Shown here one piece after another: positions 27,399-36,719 of a stretch of 62,067 nucleotides of DNA (within the stretch, counting starts at the first letter, position 1; each line of letters begins with the position of its first letter). The translations under genes were made by a program, and so were the position numbers. The notes below the pieces were generated by a model. It had not been told where the DNA came from. It saw only the letters and a list, made by a program, of their open reading frames with translations, and ran no database searches. The stretch lies in the NCBI RefSeq assembly GCF_024721315.2, contig NZ_JANFAK020000039.1, positions 1 through 62,067 of the forward strand. Direction: 5' to 3'. The stretch is from Streptomyces sp. Isolate_45 (GTDB lineage: Bacteria; Actinomycetota; Actinomycetes; Streptomycetales; Streptomycetaceae).

Positions 27399-28049
27399 GT
27401 GGCCGCGATGAACACCCTCGTCCCGGAGACCGCCCTGGAGGGCGGCCTGCTCGGACGGGTCCAGTACTGGTTCGCGTGCTCCTTCGTCATCGGCTGGACG
27501 GCCTTCGTCGCCACCGGCCTCTTCAACCAGCTCGGGCTCCGGGAAACGCCCTGCCCGCTCTGCGTCGTGCAGCGCATGTTCATGCTGCTGGCGGCGGTCG
27601 GTGCCGGGTACGTCATCCGCAGGGCGCTCAGCGAGGGCGCCGTGACCGGCCGGGACTACATGACGGGCTGGGGCATGGCCCTGGTCGCCGTCACCGGGGG
27701 CTCCGTCGCCGCCGGGCGCCAGACGCTGCTGCACGCCCTGCCGGGGGACGGGGGCCACGGCAGCGCCCCGTTCGGTCTGCACGTGTACGTGTGGGCGTGG
27801 ATCCTTTTCACCGTCTCGGCCGTCGCCATCGGCATCGTCCTCGCCCTCGCCCACGCGACGGCCGACCGGGCCGTCCCGGCCGCCCGCCCCGGACCGCACC
27901 GGGCCGCGGGGACGTTCGCACTGGGGTTCCTCGGGGTGGTCATCGCCGTCAGCGCGGCGGCCGTCTTCCTGGACGAGGGCTTCCACTGGTTCCTGCCGGA
28001 GGAACCGACCCGCCACCGGTCCTTCCTCGACGTCGGCCTCCCCGGCTGA
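27399..28049 (+). CDS. DsbB-like disulfide bond formation membrane protein
   Basis: A 216-residue membrane protein with about five hydrophobic helices. The first extracytoplasmic loop carries the CPLC pair in ETPCPLCVVQR, as in DsbB/BdbC that pass electrons from thiol oxidases to quinone. No second Cys pair is present in the later loop, which classical DsbB uses to contact DsbA. The start is GTG. It probably forms a two-gene unit with the preceding small membrane protein. No DsbA-like gene is nearby. Confidence 0.82.
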   Translation: MAAMNTLVPETALEGGLLGRVQYWFACSFVIGWTAFVATGLFNQLGLRETPCPLCVVQRMFMLLAAVGAGYVIRRALSEGAVTGRDYMTGWGMALVAVTGGSVAAGRQTLLHALPGDGGHGSAPFGLHVYVWAWILFTVSAVAIGIVLALAHATADRAVPAARPGPHRAAGTFALGFLGVVIAVSAAAVFLDEGFHWFLPEEPTRHRSFLDVGLPG

Positions 28050-28140
28050 CCTCCTTCCCGGGGTCGGCCCCGGACGGGGGCGCAGATGTTGCCCCGCGCC
28101 CGCGGCGCACGGAGCGTGGGCGTGACGGAAGGAGCCCCGC

Positions 28141-28440
28141 ATGAGAGTCATGCTCCGCGCCCACATGGACACCACCGCCACCAACGAGGGCATCAAGACC
28201 GGCTCGCTGCCGCGCGCCATCAAGAAACTGATGGAAACGGTCGAGCCGGAGGCCGCCTACTTCGGACTGCACGAGGGCGTGCGCTCCTGCTGGATGGTTT
28301 TCGACCTCCAGGACAGCGCCATGGTCCCGGCCCTGGTGGAGGACCTTCTCCTCCAGTTCAACGCGGAGGTCGAGGTCGCTCCCGTCATGAACGCCGAGGA
28401 CCTGGCGAAGGGGCTCGCGGCGATGGACGGGGGGCGTTAG
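28141..28440 (+). CDS. DUF3303-like small protein
   Basis: A 99-residue cytoplasmic protein with the family layout: MRVMLRAHMDT at the start, then PEAAYFGLHEGVRSCWMVFDLQD and a closing PVMNAEDLAKGL. It looks like a ferredoxin-like alpha-beta barrel of unknown activity. AAGGAG lies about 8-10 nt upstream of the ATG. Stands alone after the DsbB-like gene and before the MFS remnant. Confidence 0.75.
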   Translation: MRVMLRAHMDTTATNEGIKTGSLPRAIKKLMETVEPEAAYFGLHEGVRSCWMVFDLQDSAMVPALVEDLLLQFNAEVEVAPVMNAEDLAKGLAAMDGGR

Positions 28441-28498
28441 GCGACCCCTGGGACGGCATCCCGTCAGGGGGCATCCGCCCGGCGGTGCCCCGTACGGA

Positions 28499-29290
28499 TC
28501 ATGCCGGTCCCGGGCGGAACCGGGCCGGTCGGGCCGCGACCAGGGCCAGTGCCGCCGAGCCGGCGGCCGCAGCGACGGAGACGACGAACGCGGCCCGGTA
28601 CCCGTACGCCGAGGCCAGTGGACCGGCGGCGGCGGCCGCGAGCGCCTGTCCCAGGATCAGGCCGCTGCCCACCACCGTCATGGCCTCGCCCATCCGTTCC
28701 GCCCGGCCGGCCCGTTCCACCAGCCCGAACAGGGCGATGAGGTGCGGGGCGACGGCCAGGCCGATACCGGCGACCGCGAAGGCGGCGCCGACCGTTCCGG
28801 ACACCGCTAGGAGCGGCAGCGACAGCGCCGCCTGGACGCCGATCGTCCACCGCGGCCGCACCGTCAGGTCGACCGCGCCCGGCCGGGCCACGGTCACGAA
28901 CCCGGCGACGGAACTGGTCACGGCCATGGCCGCCCACACCAGCCCGGCCGTACCGGGTTCGCCCAGGGACTCGGCGAGCGCGTTGACCCCCGTGTTGGCG
29001 CCGCTCCACGCCGCGCCCTGGAGCACGGCCATCGCGAACAGCAGGACCAGGCCCGGCGACCACAGGCGTACGCGGGTTCGCGTGCCGGTCGTATCCGTCG
29101 CGCTTGTCGCGTTCGCCGGCGCGAGCGGGCCGGGTGCCGTCGGATGGACGGCGAACAGGGTTCCGAAGACGAGGATCAGTACGGCCGCGAGGACCAGGGC
29201 CGAGGCGGGGTGCACGGTCATGGCGAGGATCCCGGCCAGTGCGGGCCCGACCATGAAGCCGACCTCGTCCAGCCGACCCTCCCGTGTCCC
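28499..29290 (-). pseudogene. C-terminal remnant of an MFS transporter
   Basis: The frame encodes about 250 residues with seven hydrophobic helices, corresponding to the C-terminal half of a drug-efflux-type MFS protein. Family similarity begins abruptly at LDEVGFMVGPALAG, which in intact members lies in the middle of the protein (about helix 5). The upstream 75 nt have no MFS character and no ribosome site, and only about 110 bp separate it from the MarR gene. The N-terminal half is therefore deleted. MarR-MFS pairs are common, so it was probably an efflux gene controlled by the neighbour. Confidence 0.75.
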
Positions 29291-29366
29291 CGGTGCGCGT
29301 CGTTGCCCGTCGGCCGGGACGGTGGTCGTGGAAGGGGGGCTTCGGTAGCCCCCGATCGCGGGGTGG

Positions 29367-29864
29367 TCAGGCGGGGTCGCCGGAGTTCAGCCGCCGCGCC
29401 TGCGCCCGGCCTACCTCGGCGGCGCGGTGGAGGTAGTCGGCGATGAGGGCGAGTTCGGCGTCGGAGTAGCGGTCGAGTACGGCGCCGAAGGCCCGGCCGG
29501 GCGTGTCCCAGGCCTTGTGGATCCGCTCCCGTGCGGTGGGGGAGAGGACGACGAGGGAGCGGCGCCGGTCGTGCGGATCGGCCCGACGCTCGACGATGCC
29601 CGCCTTGACCAGCCGGTCGACGAGACGGGTGGCGGACCCCGAGGTCAGACCGGTGAGGCGGGCGACGTCGCCGGTGCTGACGGGATCCGGCTCCAGGTCC
29701 AGGAGGCCGACGCACTGGAGGTCGGTGGGGTGCAGGCCGACGTGATCGGCCATGGCCTGGCTGAAGAGCGAGTAGTCGGCGTAGTGCCGCTGGCTCTCCG
29801 TGACGATGCGCGCGAGCAGCTCGGCGCGGCTCCACTCACCCGTACGGGGGGAATCGGTTGACAT
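29367..29864 (-). CDS. MarR-family regulator
   Basis: A 165-residue winged-helix dimer protein: DNA-binding region VSTGDVARLTGLTSGSATRLVDRLVKAGIV, wing with ADPHDRRRSLVVLS, and helical dimer ends. The start at MSTDSP is preferred because GGAGAGG precedes it; an in-frame ATG lies four codons earlier. A single Cys in DLQCVGLL could act as a redox sensor, as in some MarR proteins (inference). Divergent from an NAD(P)-binding protein gene with an inverted repeat between. Confidence 0.88.
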   Translation of the reverse strand: MSTDSPRTGEWSRAELLARIVTESQRHYADYSLFSQAMADHVGLHPTDLQCVGLLDLEPDPVSTGDVARLTGLTSGSATRLVDRLVKAGIVERRADPHDRRRSLVVLSPTARERIHKAWDTPGRAFGAVLDRYSDAELALIADYLHRAAEVGRAQARRLNSGDPA

Positions 29865-29893
29865 CGGCCTCTCCATGCCTGAGTTTTAACTGT

Positions 29894-29930
29894 GTGGCGC
29901 AGAGAATGTATCGCGCAGAATCTGTGCCAC
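29894..29930. promoter_or_regulatory. Inverted repeat between marR-like and NAD(P)-binding genes
   Basis: GTGGCGCAGA (29894-29903) and TCTGTGCCAC (29921-29930) pair at 9 of 10 positions across a 17-nt spacer that itself repeats GCGCAGA. Lying between divergent starts, it is the best candidate for the MarR operator. The spacing is long for one MarR dimer site. Confidence 0.5.
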
Positions 29931-30012
29931 GTACTCAGCTTAGGTCACGCGCCTCACTCAGCACCCGCACCAACGCATCAACCGCACGAGCAGAGCAGAG
30001 CAGGAGATCACC

Positions 30013-30837
30013 ATGTCGATCCTCGTCACCGGCGGCCGCGGCGCCGTCGCCCGTTCCCTCACCACCCTCCTCGCCGGCCGCGGCCTCCCTCACCGTCTCG
30101 CCTCACGTGAGCCGGACACCCCCGACGTCGTGCGTTGCGACCTCGCGGACCCCACGACCTTCCCCGGGGCGTTGGCCGGGATGCGTGCCGTCTTCCTCTA
30201 CGCCGAGGCCGCCGGGATCGAGGCGTTCGTCGAGGAGGCGGGCGCCGCCGGGGTGGAGCACGTGGTGCTCCTGTCCTCATCCGCGGTGATCACGGAGGAG
30301 GCCGCCGTGAACCCCCTCGCCGCCGCCCACCTCGCCGTCGAGGACGTCCTATCGGCCTCCGCGCTGCACACCACCCTGTTGCGCCCCGGAGCCTTCGCGG
30401 GCAACGCCCGCCCCTGGTTCTCGTCCCTCGCCTCCGGTCGGCCCGTCCGGCTGCCCTACCCGGGGGCCCACTCCGCTCCGATCCACGAGGCCGACATCGC
30501 CGAGACCGCCCTCGCCCTCCTCACCGACCCGGGCCGCGGCGGCGGTGCCCACACCCTGACCGGGCCGCAGTCCCTGACCTTCGTGGACCAGCTCGCGATA
30601 CTCGAATCCGTCCTCGGTCGGCCCCTGCCCTACGAGAGCGTCACCCCCGAGCAGTGGAAGGCCGATGTGGCGGAGTACCTGCCCGCTCCCTACGCCGATG
30701 CCCTCCTCGGCCACTGGGCGGCTGCCGAAGGCCTTCCGGCCGCCACCACCGACACCGTCGAACGGTTCACCGGCCGCCCGGCTCGGTCCTTCGAGACCTG
30801 GGCCGAGGAGAACGCCGCCGATTTCCGCCTTCCGTAG
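30013..30837 (+). CDS. NmrA-like / atypical SDR NAD(P)-binding protein
   Basis: A 274-residue Rossmann protein with the N-terminal dinucleotide loop LVTGGRGAVARSL, the segment VEHVVLLSSSAV and TLLRPGAFAGN. This is the atypical short-chain dehydrogenase group (NmrA/YtfG-like), which often senses or uses NADPH, for example as quinone reductase. The canonical catalytic Tyr-Lys pair is not apparent. It is divergent from the MarR gene, which probably controls it, and convergent with bglC. Confidence 0.85.
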   Translation: MSILVTGGRGAVARSLTTLLAGRGLPHRLASREPDTPDVVRCDLADPTTFPGALAGMRAVFLYAEAAGIEAFVEEAGAAGVEHVVLLSSSAVITEEAAVNPLAAAHLAVEDVLSASALHTTLLRPGAFAGNARPWFSSLASGRPVRLPYPGAHSAPIHEADIAETALALLTDPGRGGGAHTLTGPQSLTFVDQLAILESVLGRPLPYESVTPEQWKADVAEYLPAPYADALLGHWAAAEGLPAATTDTVERFTGRPARSFETWAEENAADFRLP

Positions 30838-30853
30838 GACCGGGCGCCGGAGG

Positions 30854-32191
30854 TCAGAGGGTGCTCGTGCGGGCCAGGCGGGCGTACCAGCGGGCACTGG
30901 AGCGGGGGGTGCGGGTCTGGGTCCCGTAGTCGACGTGGACGATGCCGAAGCGCTTGCTGTAGCCGTAGGACCATTCGAAGTTGTCCATCAGCGACCACAG
31001 GAAGTACCCGCCGACGGGGGCGCCGTCGCCGATCGCCCGGTGGATCGCCGACAGGTGCGCGCGCAGGTAGCCGATGCGCCGGGGGTCGTGCAGGTCCGGC
31101 GCGTACGCGGCCCCGTTCTCGGTGACCAGCAGGGGCAGGCCCGGTGCCTCGGCGCTGAACCGCATCAGCAGGTCGTACAGGCCCGTCGGGTCGATCGACC
31201 AGTCCATGTCGGTTCGTTCGCCCGGTGGTTGGTGGAAGGCGATGCCGTCCGCCGCGGGCCAGGGGGAGTGGCCGGTCGAACCGTGCCCGTCGGCGCGGGG
31301 GCCGTCGGGGGAGGCCGAGACCACCGCCGGGGTGTAGTAGTTCACGCCGAGGAACCCGAGCGGCTGGTGGATGAGCGACTCGTCACCCGGCCGGACGAAA
31401 GCCCAGTCGGTCAGCGCCGCCGTGTCCGAGAGGAGGTCGTCGGGATAGGCGCCGTGCAGCAGGGGGCCGGTGAAGATCCGGTTGGCGAGGGCGTCGATGC
31501 GGCGTTGGGCGTCCAGGTCACCGGCCGATCCGGTCAGCGGCCGCACCGCGCTCGGGTTGAGCGCGATGCCCGTCCGGACACCGGACGGCAGGGCGGCGGC
31601 CGCCATCCCGTGGGCCAGGTTCAGGTGGTGGGCGGCGCGCAGGGCGTCGGCCGGGTTGGTGCGGCCGGGGGCGTGGACCCCGGAGGCGTAGCCGAGGAAG
31701 GCGCTGCACCAGGGCTCGTTGAGCGTGGTCCAGAGCCCGACCCGGTCGGCGAGGGCGTCGGCGACGGTCTGCGCGTACCCGGCGAAGTCGTAGGCCGTCT
31801 CCCGGGCCGGCCAGCCGCCCGCCTCCTCCAGGTGCTGCGGCAGGTCCCAGTGGTACAGCGTCACGCAGGGCTCGATGTCGTGGGCGAGGAGCTCGTCCAC
31901 GAGCGCGTCGTAGAAGCCGATCCCGCCGGACAGGACGCGCGGCCAGGACACCGAGAACCGGTAGGCGCCCAGACCGAGTTCCGCCATCAGCCGGACGTCC
32001 TCGCGCCACAGCCGGTGGTGGTCGACGGCCACGTCACCCGTGTCACCGCCGTGCACCTTGCCCGGCGTACGACAGAAGGTGTCCCAGATCGACGGCCCGC
32101 GCAGCCCGGCCGCGCCCTCGATCTGGAAGGCGGCCGTGGCCGCCCCCCACAAGAACCCCTCCGGGAATCGCATGTCCCCCACGCCGTTCAT
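30854..32191 (-). CDS. bglC: GH1 beta-glucosidase
   Basis: A 445-residue cytoplasmic enzyme expected to hydrolyse cellobiose and cello-oligosaccharides to glucose. GH1 marks: [15 protein letters not shown] near the start, acid/base Glu159 in TLNEPW, nucleophile Glu358 in VTENGAAY and the closing [18 protein letters not shown]. No signal peptide, so it works on imported sugars. Its ATG overlaps the cebG stop (ATGA), so it is the last gene of cebEFG-bglC; an internal ATG (MRFPEG) six codons later is also possible. Identity as BglC follows from context. Confidence 0.93.
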   Translation of the reverse strand: MNGVGDMRFPEGFLWGAATAAFQIEGAAGLRGPSIWDTFCRTPGKVHGGDTGDVAVDHHRLWREDVRLMAELGLGAYRFSVSWPRVLSGGIGFYDALVDELLAHDIEPCVTLYHWDLPQHLEEAGGWPARETAYDFAGYAQTVADALADRVGLWTTLNEPWCSAFLGYASGVHAPGRTNPADALRAAHHLNLAHGMAAAALPSGVRTGIALNPSAVRPLTGSAGDLDAQRRIDALANRIFTGPLLHGAYPDDLLSDTAALTDWAFVRPGDESLIHQPLGFLGVNYYTPAVVSASPDGPRADGHGSTGHSPWPAADGIAFHQPPGERTDMDWSIDPTGLYDLLMRFSAEAPGLPLLVTENGAAYAPDLHDPRRIGYLRAHLSAIHRAIGDGAPVGGYFLWSLMDNFEWSYGYSKRFGIVHVDYGTQTRTPRSSARWYARLARTSTL

Positions 32192-33012
32192 CCCTTCACC
32201 GCTCCCTGCATGATGCCGCCCACGATCTGGCGGCCGAATACGACGAACACCAGCAGCAGCGGGAGCGTGCCCAGCAGCGCGCCCGCCATGATCACGGACT
32301 GGTCGGGGACGTAGCCCCGACCCAGTCCCGTCAGGGCCACCTGCACCGTCGGGCTGCCGTTCTGGGTCAGCGCGACGATCGGCCAGAAGAAGTCGTTCCA
32401 GGTCATGACGAAGGTCAGCATCCCGAGGACCGCCATCGCCGGCCGGGCCACCGGGAACACCACGTGCCACACCACCCGCAGAGAGTTCGCCCCGTCGGTG
32501 CGAGCCGCCTCCACCAGCTCCATCGGCAGCGCCTGCGCCAGGTACTGCCGCATGAAGAACACCCCGAAGGCGCACACCAGCGCCGGCAGGATCACCGCCT
32601 GGAGCCGGTCCGTCCAGGACAGTTCGGCGACCAGCATGTAGAGCGGGACCACGCTCAGCTGCGGCGGGATCAGCATCGTCCCGACCACCAGCGACAGCAG
32701 GACCCGGTGCCCACGGAACCGCAGCCGGGCGAAGGCGAACCCCGCCAGGGTCGACAGCACGACGGTCACGGCCGCGACCGTACCGGCGACGACCACCGTG
32801 TTCAGCAGCGCGGAGCCCATGTTGGCGTCCGTCCAGGCGGTCCTCAGGTTCCGCCCCAGGTTCCCGCCGAACCAGAACGGCGGCGGCGTCTGCGCCAGCC
32901 GCGTACTGCTCCGCGAGGCCGCGATCGCCGTCCACACCAGCGGGAACAGCGACCCGACCGTGAACAGGGCGAGAGCGGCGTACGTCAGCCTGCCCGCGCG
33001 CAGTGAGCTCAT
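32188..33012 (-). CDS. cebG: Cellobiose ABC transporter permease CebG
   Basis: A 274-residue inner-membrane permease with about six helices and the EAA loop [23 protein letters not shown] that docks the ATPase. It belongs to the sugar (CUT1) permease type with a short N-terminal tail. The ATG overlaps the cebF stop (ATGA). No ATPase gene lies in this operon; in Streptomyces the shared MsiK ATPase serves CebEFG. Confidence 0.93.
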   Translation of the reverse strand: MSSLRAGRLTYAALALFTVGSLFPLVWTAIAASRSSTRLAQTPPPFWFGGNLGRNLRTAWTDANMGSALLNTVVVAGTVAAVTVVLSTLAGFAFARLRFRGHRVLLSLVVGTMLIPPQLSVVPLYMLVAELSWTDRLQAVILPALVCAFGVFFMRQYLAQALPMELVEAARTDGANSLRVVWHVVFPVARPAMAVLGMLTFVMTWNDFFWPIVALTQNGSPTVQVALTGLGRGYVPDQSVIMAGALLGTLPLLLVFVVFGRQIVGGIMQGAVKG

Positions 33013-34013
33013 CGCCCCGCCCTCCGTCCCCGCAGCAGCCGGGCGGCCCCCGCGACCAGCAGCAGCATGAGGAACATCGCCCAGGCGATCGCCGAGGCCC
33101 GCCCCAGGTGCAGGTTCACCCACCCCTGCTCGTACAGGTACAGCCCCAGCGTCTGGAACTGGTGGTCCGAGCCGCCCGTCGCGCCCGCCCCCGCGTTGAA
33201 CAGGAGCGGCTCGCCGAACAGCTGGGTCGCCCCGATCGTGGAGACGACACAGGTGAAGAAGATGGTCGGCCGCAGCGAGGGCACCGTCACGTGGATGAAC
33301 TGCTGCCACCGCGAGGCCCCGTCCAGGGCGGCCGACTCGTACAGCTCTCCGGGTACGGCTTGCATGGCGGCCAGGTAGATCAGCGCGTTGTAGCCCGTCC
33401 ACCGCCACACCACGATCGCGGACACCGCCAGCTGCGAGGCCAGCGGGCCGTTCTGCCAGTCCACCGCCCCGAACCCGACGGTCGACAGGGCCCAGTTGAC
33501 CATCCCGTAGTCCCGACCGAAGAGCAGCACGAACACGAGGGTGGCCGCCGCCACGGACGTCGCGTACGGGGTGAGGACCACCACCCGGAAGAAGGCCGAG
33601 CCGCGCATCCGGTAGTTGAGGAGGTGGGCCAGCCCCAGCGCGATGGCCAGCTGCGGCACCGTCGACAGCAGCCCGATGGTGACGGTGTTGCGCAGGGCGT
33701 TCCAGAAGAAGGCGTCGTCCCACAGCCGGGTGAAGTTCCGCAGCCCCACCCAGGTCATGGAGTCCGGGTCGGTCAGCTCCACCTGGTGCAGTGCCGCCCA
33801 GCCCGTGTACAGCAGCGGGAACAGCCCGAAGGCGGCGAAGAAGAGGAAGAAGGGCGCCACGAAGGCGTACGGGCTCCAGCGCAGGTCCCACCGGTAGCGG
33901 CGCGAGCGCCACACCTGACCCCGGCCGGACCTCCCGCCCCCCGCCCCGCCCGCCCCGCTCCGCACGCGGCGGGCGGAGGAGGCCGGGGCCGGCGCCGCGG
34001 TCGTGTCCGTCAT
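33009..34013 (-). CDS. cebF: Cellobiose ABC transporter permease CebF
   Basis: A 334-residue permease. A Gly/Arg-rich cytoplasmic tail (residues ~1-45) precedes six helices; the EAA loop is [23 protein letters not shown]. It forms a heterodimer with CebG. Only 7 nt separate it from the cebE stop, consistent with one transcript. Confidence 0.93.
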   Translation of the reverse strand: MTDTTAAPAPASSARRVRSGAGGAGGGRSGRGQVWRSRRYRWDLRWSPYAFVAPFFLFFAAFGLFPLLYTGWAALHQVELTDPDSMTWVGLRNFTRLWDDAFFWNALRNTVTIGLLSTVPQLAIALGLAHLLNYRMRGSAFFRVVVLTPYATSVAAATLVFVLLFGRDYGMVNWALSTVGFGAVDWQNGPLASQLAVSAIVVWRWTGYNALIYLAAMQAVPGELYESAALDGASRWQQFIHVTVPSLRPTIFFTCVVSTIGATQLFGEPLLFNAGAGATGGSDHQFQTLGLYLYEQGWVNLHLGRASAIAWAMFLMLLLVAGAARLLRGRRAGR

Positions 34014-34020
34014 CGGAACC

Positions 34021-35346
34021 TCACCGGTCCAGGGCGTTGTCGATGGCCTTCACCGCCGCGTCCCAGCCCTCCTGCGCGCTGCGGCCCTTCTGGTCGACCT
34101 GGAGCATCCCGATGTCCGCCAGGTTCTGGGCGATCACCAGGTCCTTCGGGCCGATCACCGTGACCGGCACCCCCTCGGCCGCCCGCGCGAAGATCTCCCC
34201 GATGGGCGCGCCCCCGAAGTACGCGTGCTGTGCGCCCGCCACCGCCGGCAGCCCGTACGCGGCGCTCGCGCTCGGGAAACTGCCCCGCTTCTCGAACAGC
34301 CTGGCCTGCTGGGCGGGAGCCGTCAGCCAGGCGGCCAGCTTCGCCGCCTCCTCGGCGTGCTTGCCCGCCTTCGGCACCACCAGGAACGAGCCGCCCCAGT
34401 TGCTGGGCTTCGGGGCCGGGGCCACGTCCCACTTGTCCTTGCCCGCCGGGCCCGCCTTGTCCTGGATGTACCCGAGCATCCAGGCCGGGCAGGAGATCGT
34501 CGCGAAGGTGCCGTTGGAGAAGCCCTGGTCCCAGGTCGGGGTGAACTGTTGGAGCTTCGCGCTCAGCCCCTCGGAGGCGAAGGAGGCGGCGAGGTCGAAG
34601 GCCCCGCGGACCGCCGGATTCGTCTTGTAGACGACTTCACCCCGCTCGTCGTAGAACCGCTGGGCGCCGCTCGCGGTGACGGCCGCCATCACGCCCGACG
34701 CCGAGTCGACGAACGCCTTGCCCTCCCCGGCCTTCGCCTTGTAGGCGCGGCCCGCCTCCAGGTACTTGTTCCAGTCCCCGTCCCACAGCGCGCCGACCGC
34801 CGCCCGGTCGGTGGGCAGTCCGGCCGCCGCGAAGAGGTCCTTGCGGTAGCAGATGCCCTGCGGGCCTATGTCGGTGCCGAGTCCGACGGTCGCCCCGCCC
34901 TTCGAGGCGGAAGCCGTGCCCTGTGCCCACTTCCACGGCAGGTACGCGGCCTTGTCCACCCCCGCCACCTTGCCGAGGTCGACCAGCTTGTCGGCCTGCG
35001 TCGCGGTGATCTCCGCGATGTTGTTGACCTCGACCGCCTGGATGTCGGCGAGACCGCTGCCGCTGCCCAGGTGGGTCAGGAGCTGCGGGTAGTAGTTCTC
35101 GTTCCGCTCGATGGAGGTCTGCTCGATCCGGATCCCCGGATTCTGCGCCATGTACTCGTCGTAGAGGCCCGCCTCCTTGAGCCCGAAGGCGCCGAACACG
35201 CCGACCGTCAGGGTCGTCCGCCCCGAGCCGCCCGTCGGGGAACCCGCCTTCGGGCCCTCCTCCGGGTCCTGTGCGCAGCCGGCGAGCAGCAGGGCGGTCG
35301 CGGCGGCCACGCCGGCCGCGGTGACGAGATTTCTTCGGGCTCGCAT
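34021..35346 (-). CDS. cebE: Cello-oligosaccharide-binding lipoprotein CebE
   Basis: A 441-residue family 1 solute-binding protein. The signal peptide ends in the lipobox LLLAGC, so the mature protein is lipid-anchored at Cys26. The fold region begins RTTLTVGVFGAFG and contains typical aromatic sugar-stacking residues (NENYYPQLL, YLPWKWAQG, NWGGSFLVV). GGGAGGA lies 7 nt before the ATG. It is the first gene of the operon and is divergent from cebR across the CebR operator. Confidence 0.93.
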   Translation of the reverse strand: MRARRNLVTAAGVAAATALLLAGCAQDPEEGPKAGSPTGGSGRTTLTVGVFGAFGLKEAGLYDEYMAQNPGIRIEQTSIERNENYYPQLLTHLGSGSGLADIQAVEVNNIAEITATQADKLVDLGKVAGVDKAAYLPWKWAQGTASASKGGATVGLGTDIGPQGICYRKDLFAAAGLPTDRAAVGALWDGDWNKYLEAGRAYKAKAGEGKAFVDSASGVMAAVTASGAQRFYDERGEVVYKTNPAVRGAFDLAASFASEGLSAKLQQFTPTWDQGFSNGTFATISCPAWMLGYIQDKAGPAGKDKWDVAPAPKPSNWGGSFLVVPKAGKHAEEAAKLAAWLTAPAQQARLFEKRGSFPSASAAYGLPAVAGAQHAYFGGAPIGEIFARAAEGVPVTVIGPKDLVIAQNLADIGMLQVDQKGRSAQEGWDAAVKAIDNALDR

Positions 35347-35394
35347 CTGGGTCCTCCCTGAAGGACGGGACGTGCCGGGTGTCGTGTGCCACAG

Positions 35395-35412
35395 TGTGGG
35401 AGCGCTCCCACA
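35395..35412. promoter_or_regulatory. CebR operator
   Basis: The perfect 18-bp palindrome TGTGGGAGCGCTCCCACA contains the known CebR core TGGGAGCGCTCCCA. It lies between cebE and cebR starts, 49 bp before cebE and 37 bp before cebR, so it can control both. Known CebR repressors release this site when bound to cellobiose or cellotriose. Confidence 0.95.
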
Positions 35413-35448
35413 GTCGTCAAGGGGTAGATTCACAACCGGGAGGAAGCC

Positions 35449-36495
35449 ATGAACGGGCACGGGCGCAGTGGGGGACGGCCGACCTTGGAGGAGGTCGCGG
35501 TCCGGGCCGGGGTCGGGCGGGGCACCGTCTCCCGGGTGATCAACGGATCGTCCAAGGTCAGCGACCGTACGCGGGAGGCCGTCGAGGCCGCCGTCGCCGA
35601 GCTGGGGTACGTGCCGAACAGGGCCGCCCGCGCGCTCGCCGCCAACCGGACCGACGCCATCGCCCTGGTGATCCCCGAGCCGGAGGCCCGCTTCTTCTCG
35701 GAGCCCTACTTCTCCGACGTGGTGCGCGGAGTCGGCGCGACCCTCGCCGAGACCGACGTGCAGCTGGTGCTCACCCTCGCGGGCAGCGACCGCGAGCGCC
35801 GCCGGCTGGCGCAGTACCTGTCGGGGCACCGGGTCGACGGGGTGTTGCTGGCGTCGGTGCACGCCGGGGACCCGCTGCCCGAGCTGCTGGCCGAGCTGGG
35901 CATCCCGGCGGTGATCAGCGGCCGCCGCTCGGCCGCCGAGACCCTCCCGAGCGTGGACTCCGACAACCTGGCCGGCGCCGCCGGGGCGGTGCGCCACCTC
36001 CTCGGGCGGGGCCGCCGCACGATCGCCACGATCACCGGCCCGCTCGACGTGTACGGAGCCCAGTGCCGCCTCGACGGCTACCGGCAGGCCCTCACGACCG
36101 CAGGCCACCCCGTCGACGAGCGGCTGGTGGCCGTCGGGGACTTCACGGAGGACGGCGGCCGCCGGGCCATGCGCGAACTGCTGGAGCGGCGCCCCGCCCT
36201 GGACGCCGTCTTCGCCGCCTCCGACGTGATGGCGGCGGGCGCCCTGCGCGAGCTCCGCGCGGCGGGCCGCCGGGTCCCGCGGGACGTGGCGCTGGTCGGC
36301 TTCGACGACTCGGTGGTGGCTCGCCACATGGACCCGCCGCTGACCAGCGTCCGCCAGCCGATCGAGGAGATGGGCCGGGCCATGGCCCGGCTCCTGCTGG
36401 AGCGCATAGCGGGCCTGCGGGACGGCGCGGGCGAGGAGGCGGGGGAGCGGGCGCTGATCCTGCCGACCGAGCTCGTCGTCCGGGAGTCCTCGTAG
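35449..36495 (+). CDS. cebR: LacI-family cellobiose-responsive repressor CebR
   Basis: A 348-residue repressor: N-terminal helix-turn-helix (TLEEVAVRAGVGRGTVSRVINGSSKVS), hinge helix ELGYVPNRAARALA, and a periplasmic-binding-protein-like sensor domain with DAVFAASDVMAAGAL and DVALVGFDDSVVA. It represses the cello-oligosaccharide uptake operon and probably itself through the adjacent palindrome. In plant-pathogenic Streptomyces, CebR also controls thaxtomin; no such genes lie here. Confidence 0.94.
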   Translation: MNGHGRSGGRPTLEEVAVRAGVGRGTVSRVINGSSKVSDRTREAVEAAVAELGYVPNRAARALAANRTDAIALVIPEPEARFFSEPYFSDVVRGVGATLAETDVQLVLTLAGSDRERRRLAQYLSGHRVDGVLLASVHAGDPLPELLAELGIPAVISGRRSAAETLPSVDSDNLAGAAGAVRHLLGRGRRTIATITGPLDVYGAQCRLDGYRQALTTAGHPVDERLVAVGDFTEDGGRRAMRELLERRPALDAVFAASDVMAAGALRELRAAGRRVPRDVALVGFDDSVVARHMDPPLTSVRQPIEEMGRAMARLLLERIAGLRDGAGEEAGERALILPTELVVRESS

Positions 36496-36510
36496 CGCCC
36501 CGGGTACGCA

Positions 36511-36546
36511 GAAGGCCCCGGTCCGCTTCCGCGTACCGGGGCCTTC
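36511..36546. terminator. Terminator after cebR
   Basis: An 11-bp stem AAGGCCCCGGT / ACCGGGGCCTT with a 12-nt loop, followed by CCTTC. It lies between the cebR stop and the convergent tRNA-His. Confidence 0.85.
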
Positions 36547-36552
36547 CTTCAG

Positions 36553-36626
36553 GGTGAGTGACGGGACTTGAACCCGCGGCCACCTGGACCACAACCAGGT
36601 GCTCTACCAACTGAGCTACACCCACC
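36553..36626 (-). tRNA. tRNA-His (anticodon GTG)
   Basis: A cloverleaf with acceptor GTGGGTG/CACTCAC, anticodon loop TTGTGGT and T-arm GCGGGTTCAAGTCCCGT. The extra G at position -1 opposite discriminator C73 is present in the DNA, the hallmark of tRNA-His. The end base includes that G. CCA is not encoded. Confidence 0.96.
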
Positions 36627-36719
36627 ATGTCCGGTCGCAGAACGACCGGCCGAAGAAAAGGGTACAGGGTCCGGGAGGGTGCTCGCTCCCCCCTTTTCCC
36701 GCGCCCGTTCCCCCGGGTG

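Noticed and set aside
28499..29254. Intact short transporter gene
   Set aside because: The start would fall in the middle of the MFS fold, without a ribosome site; half of the helices are missing.
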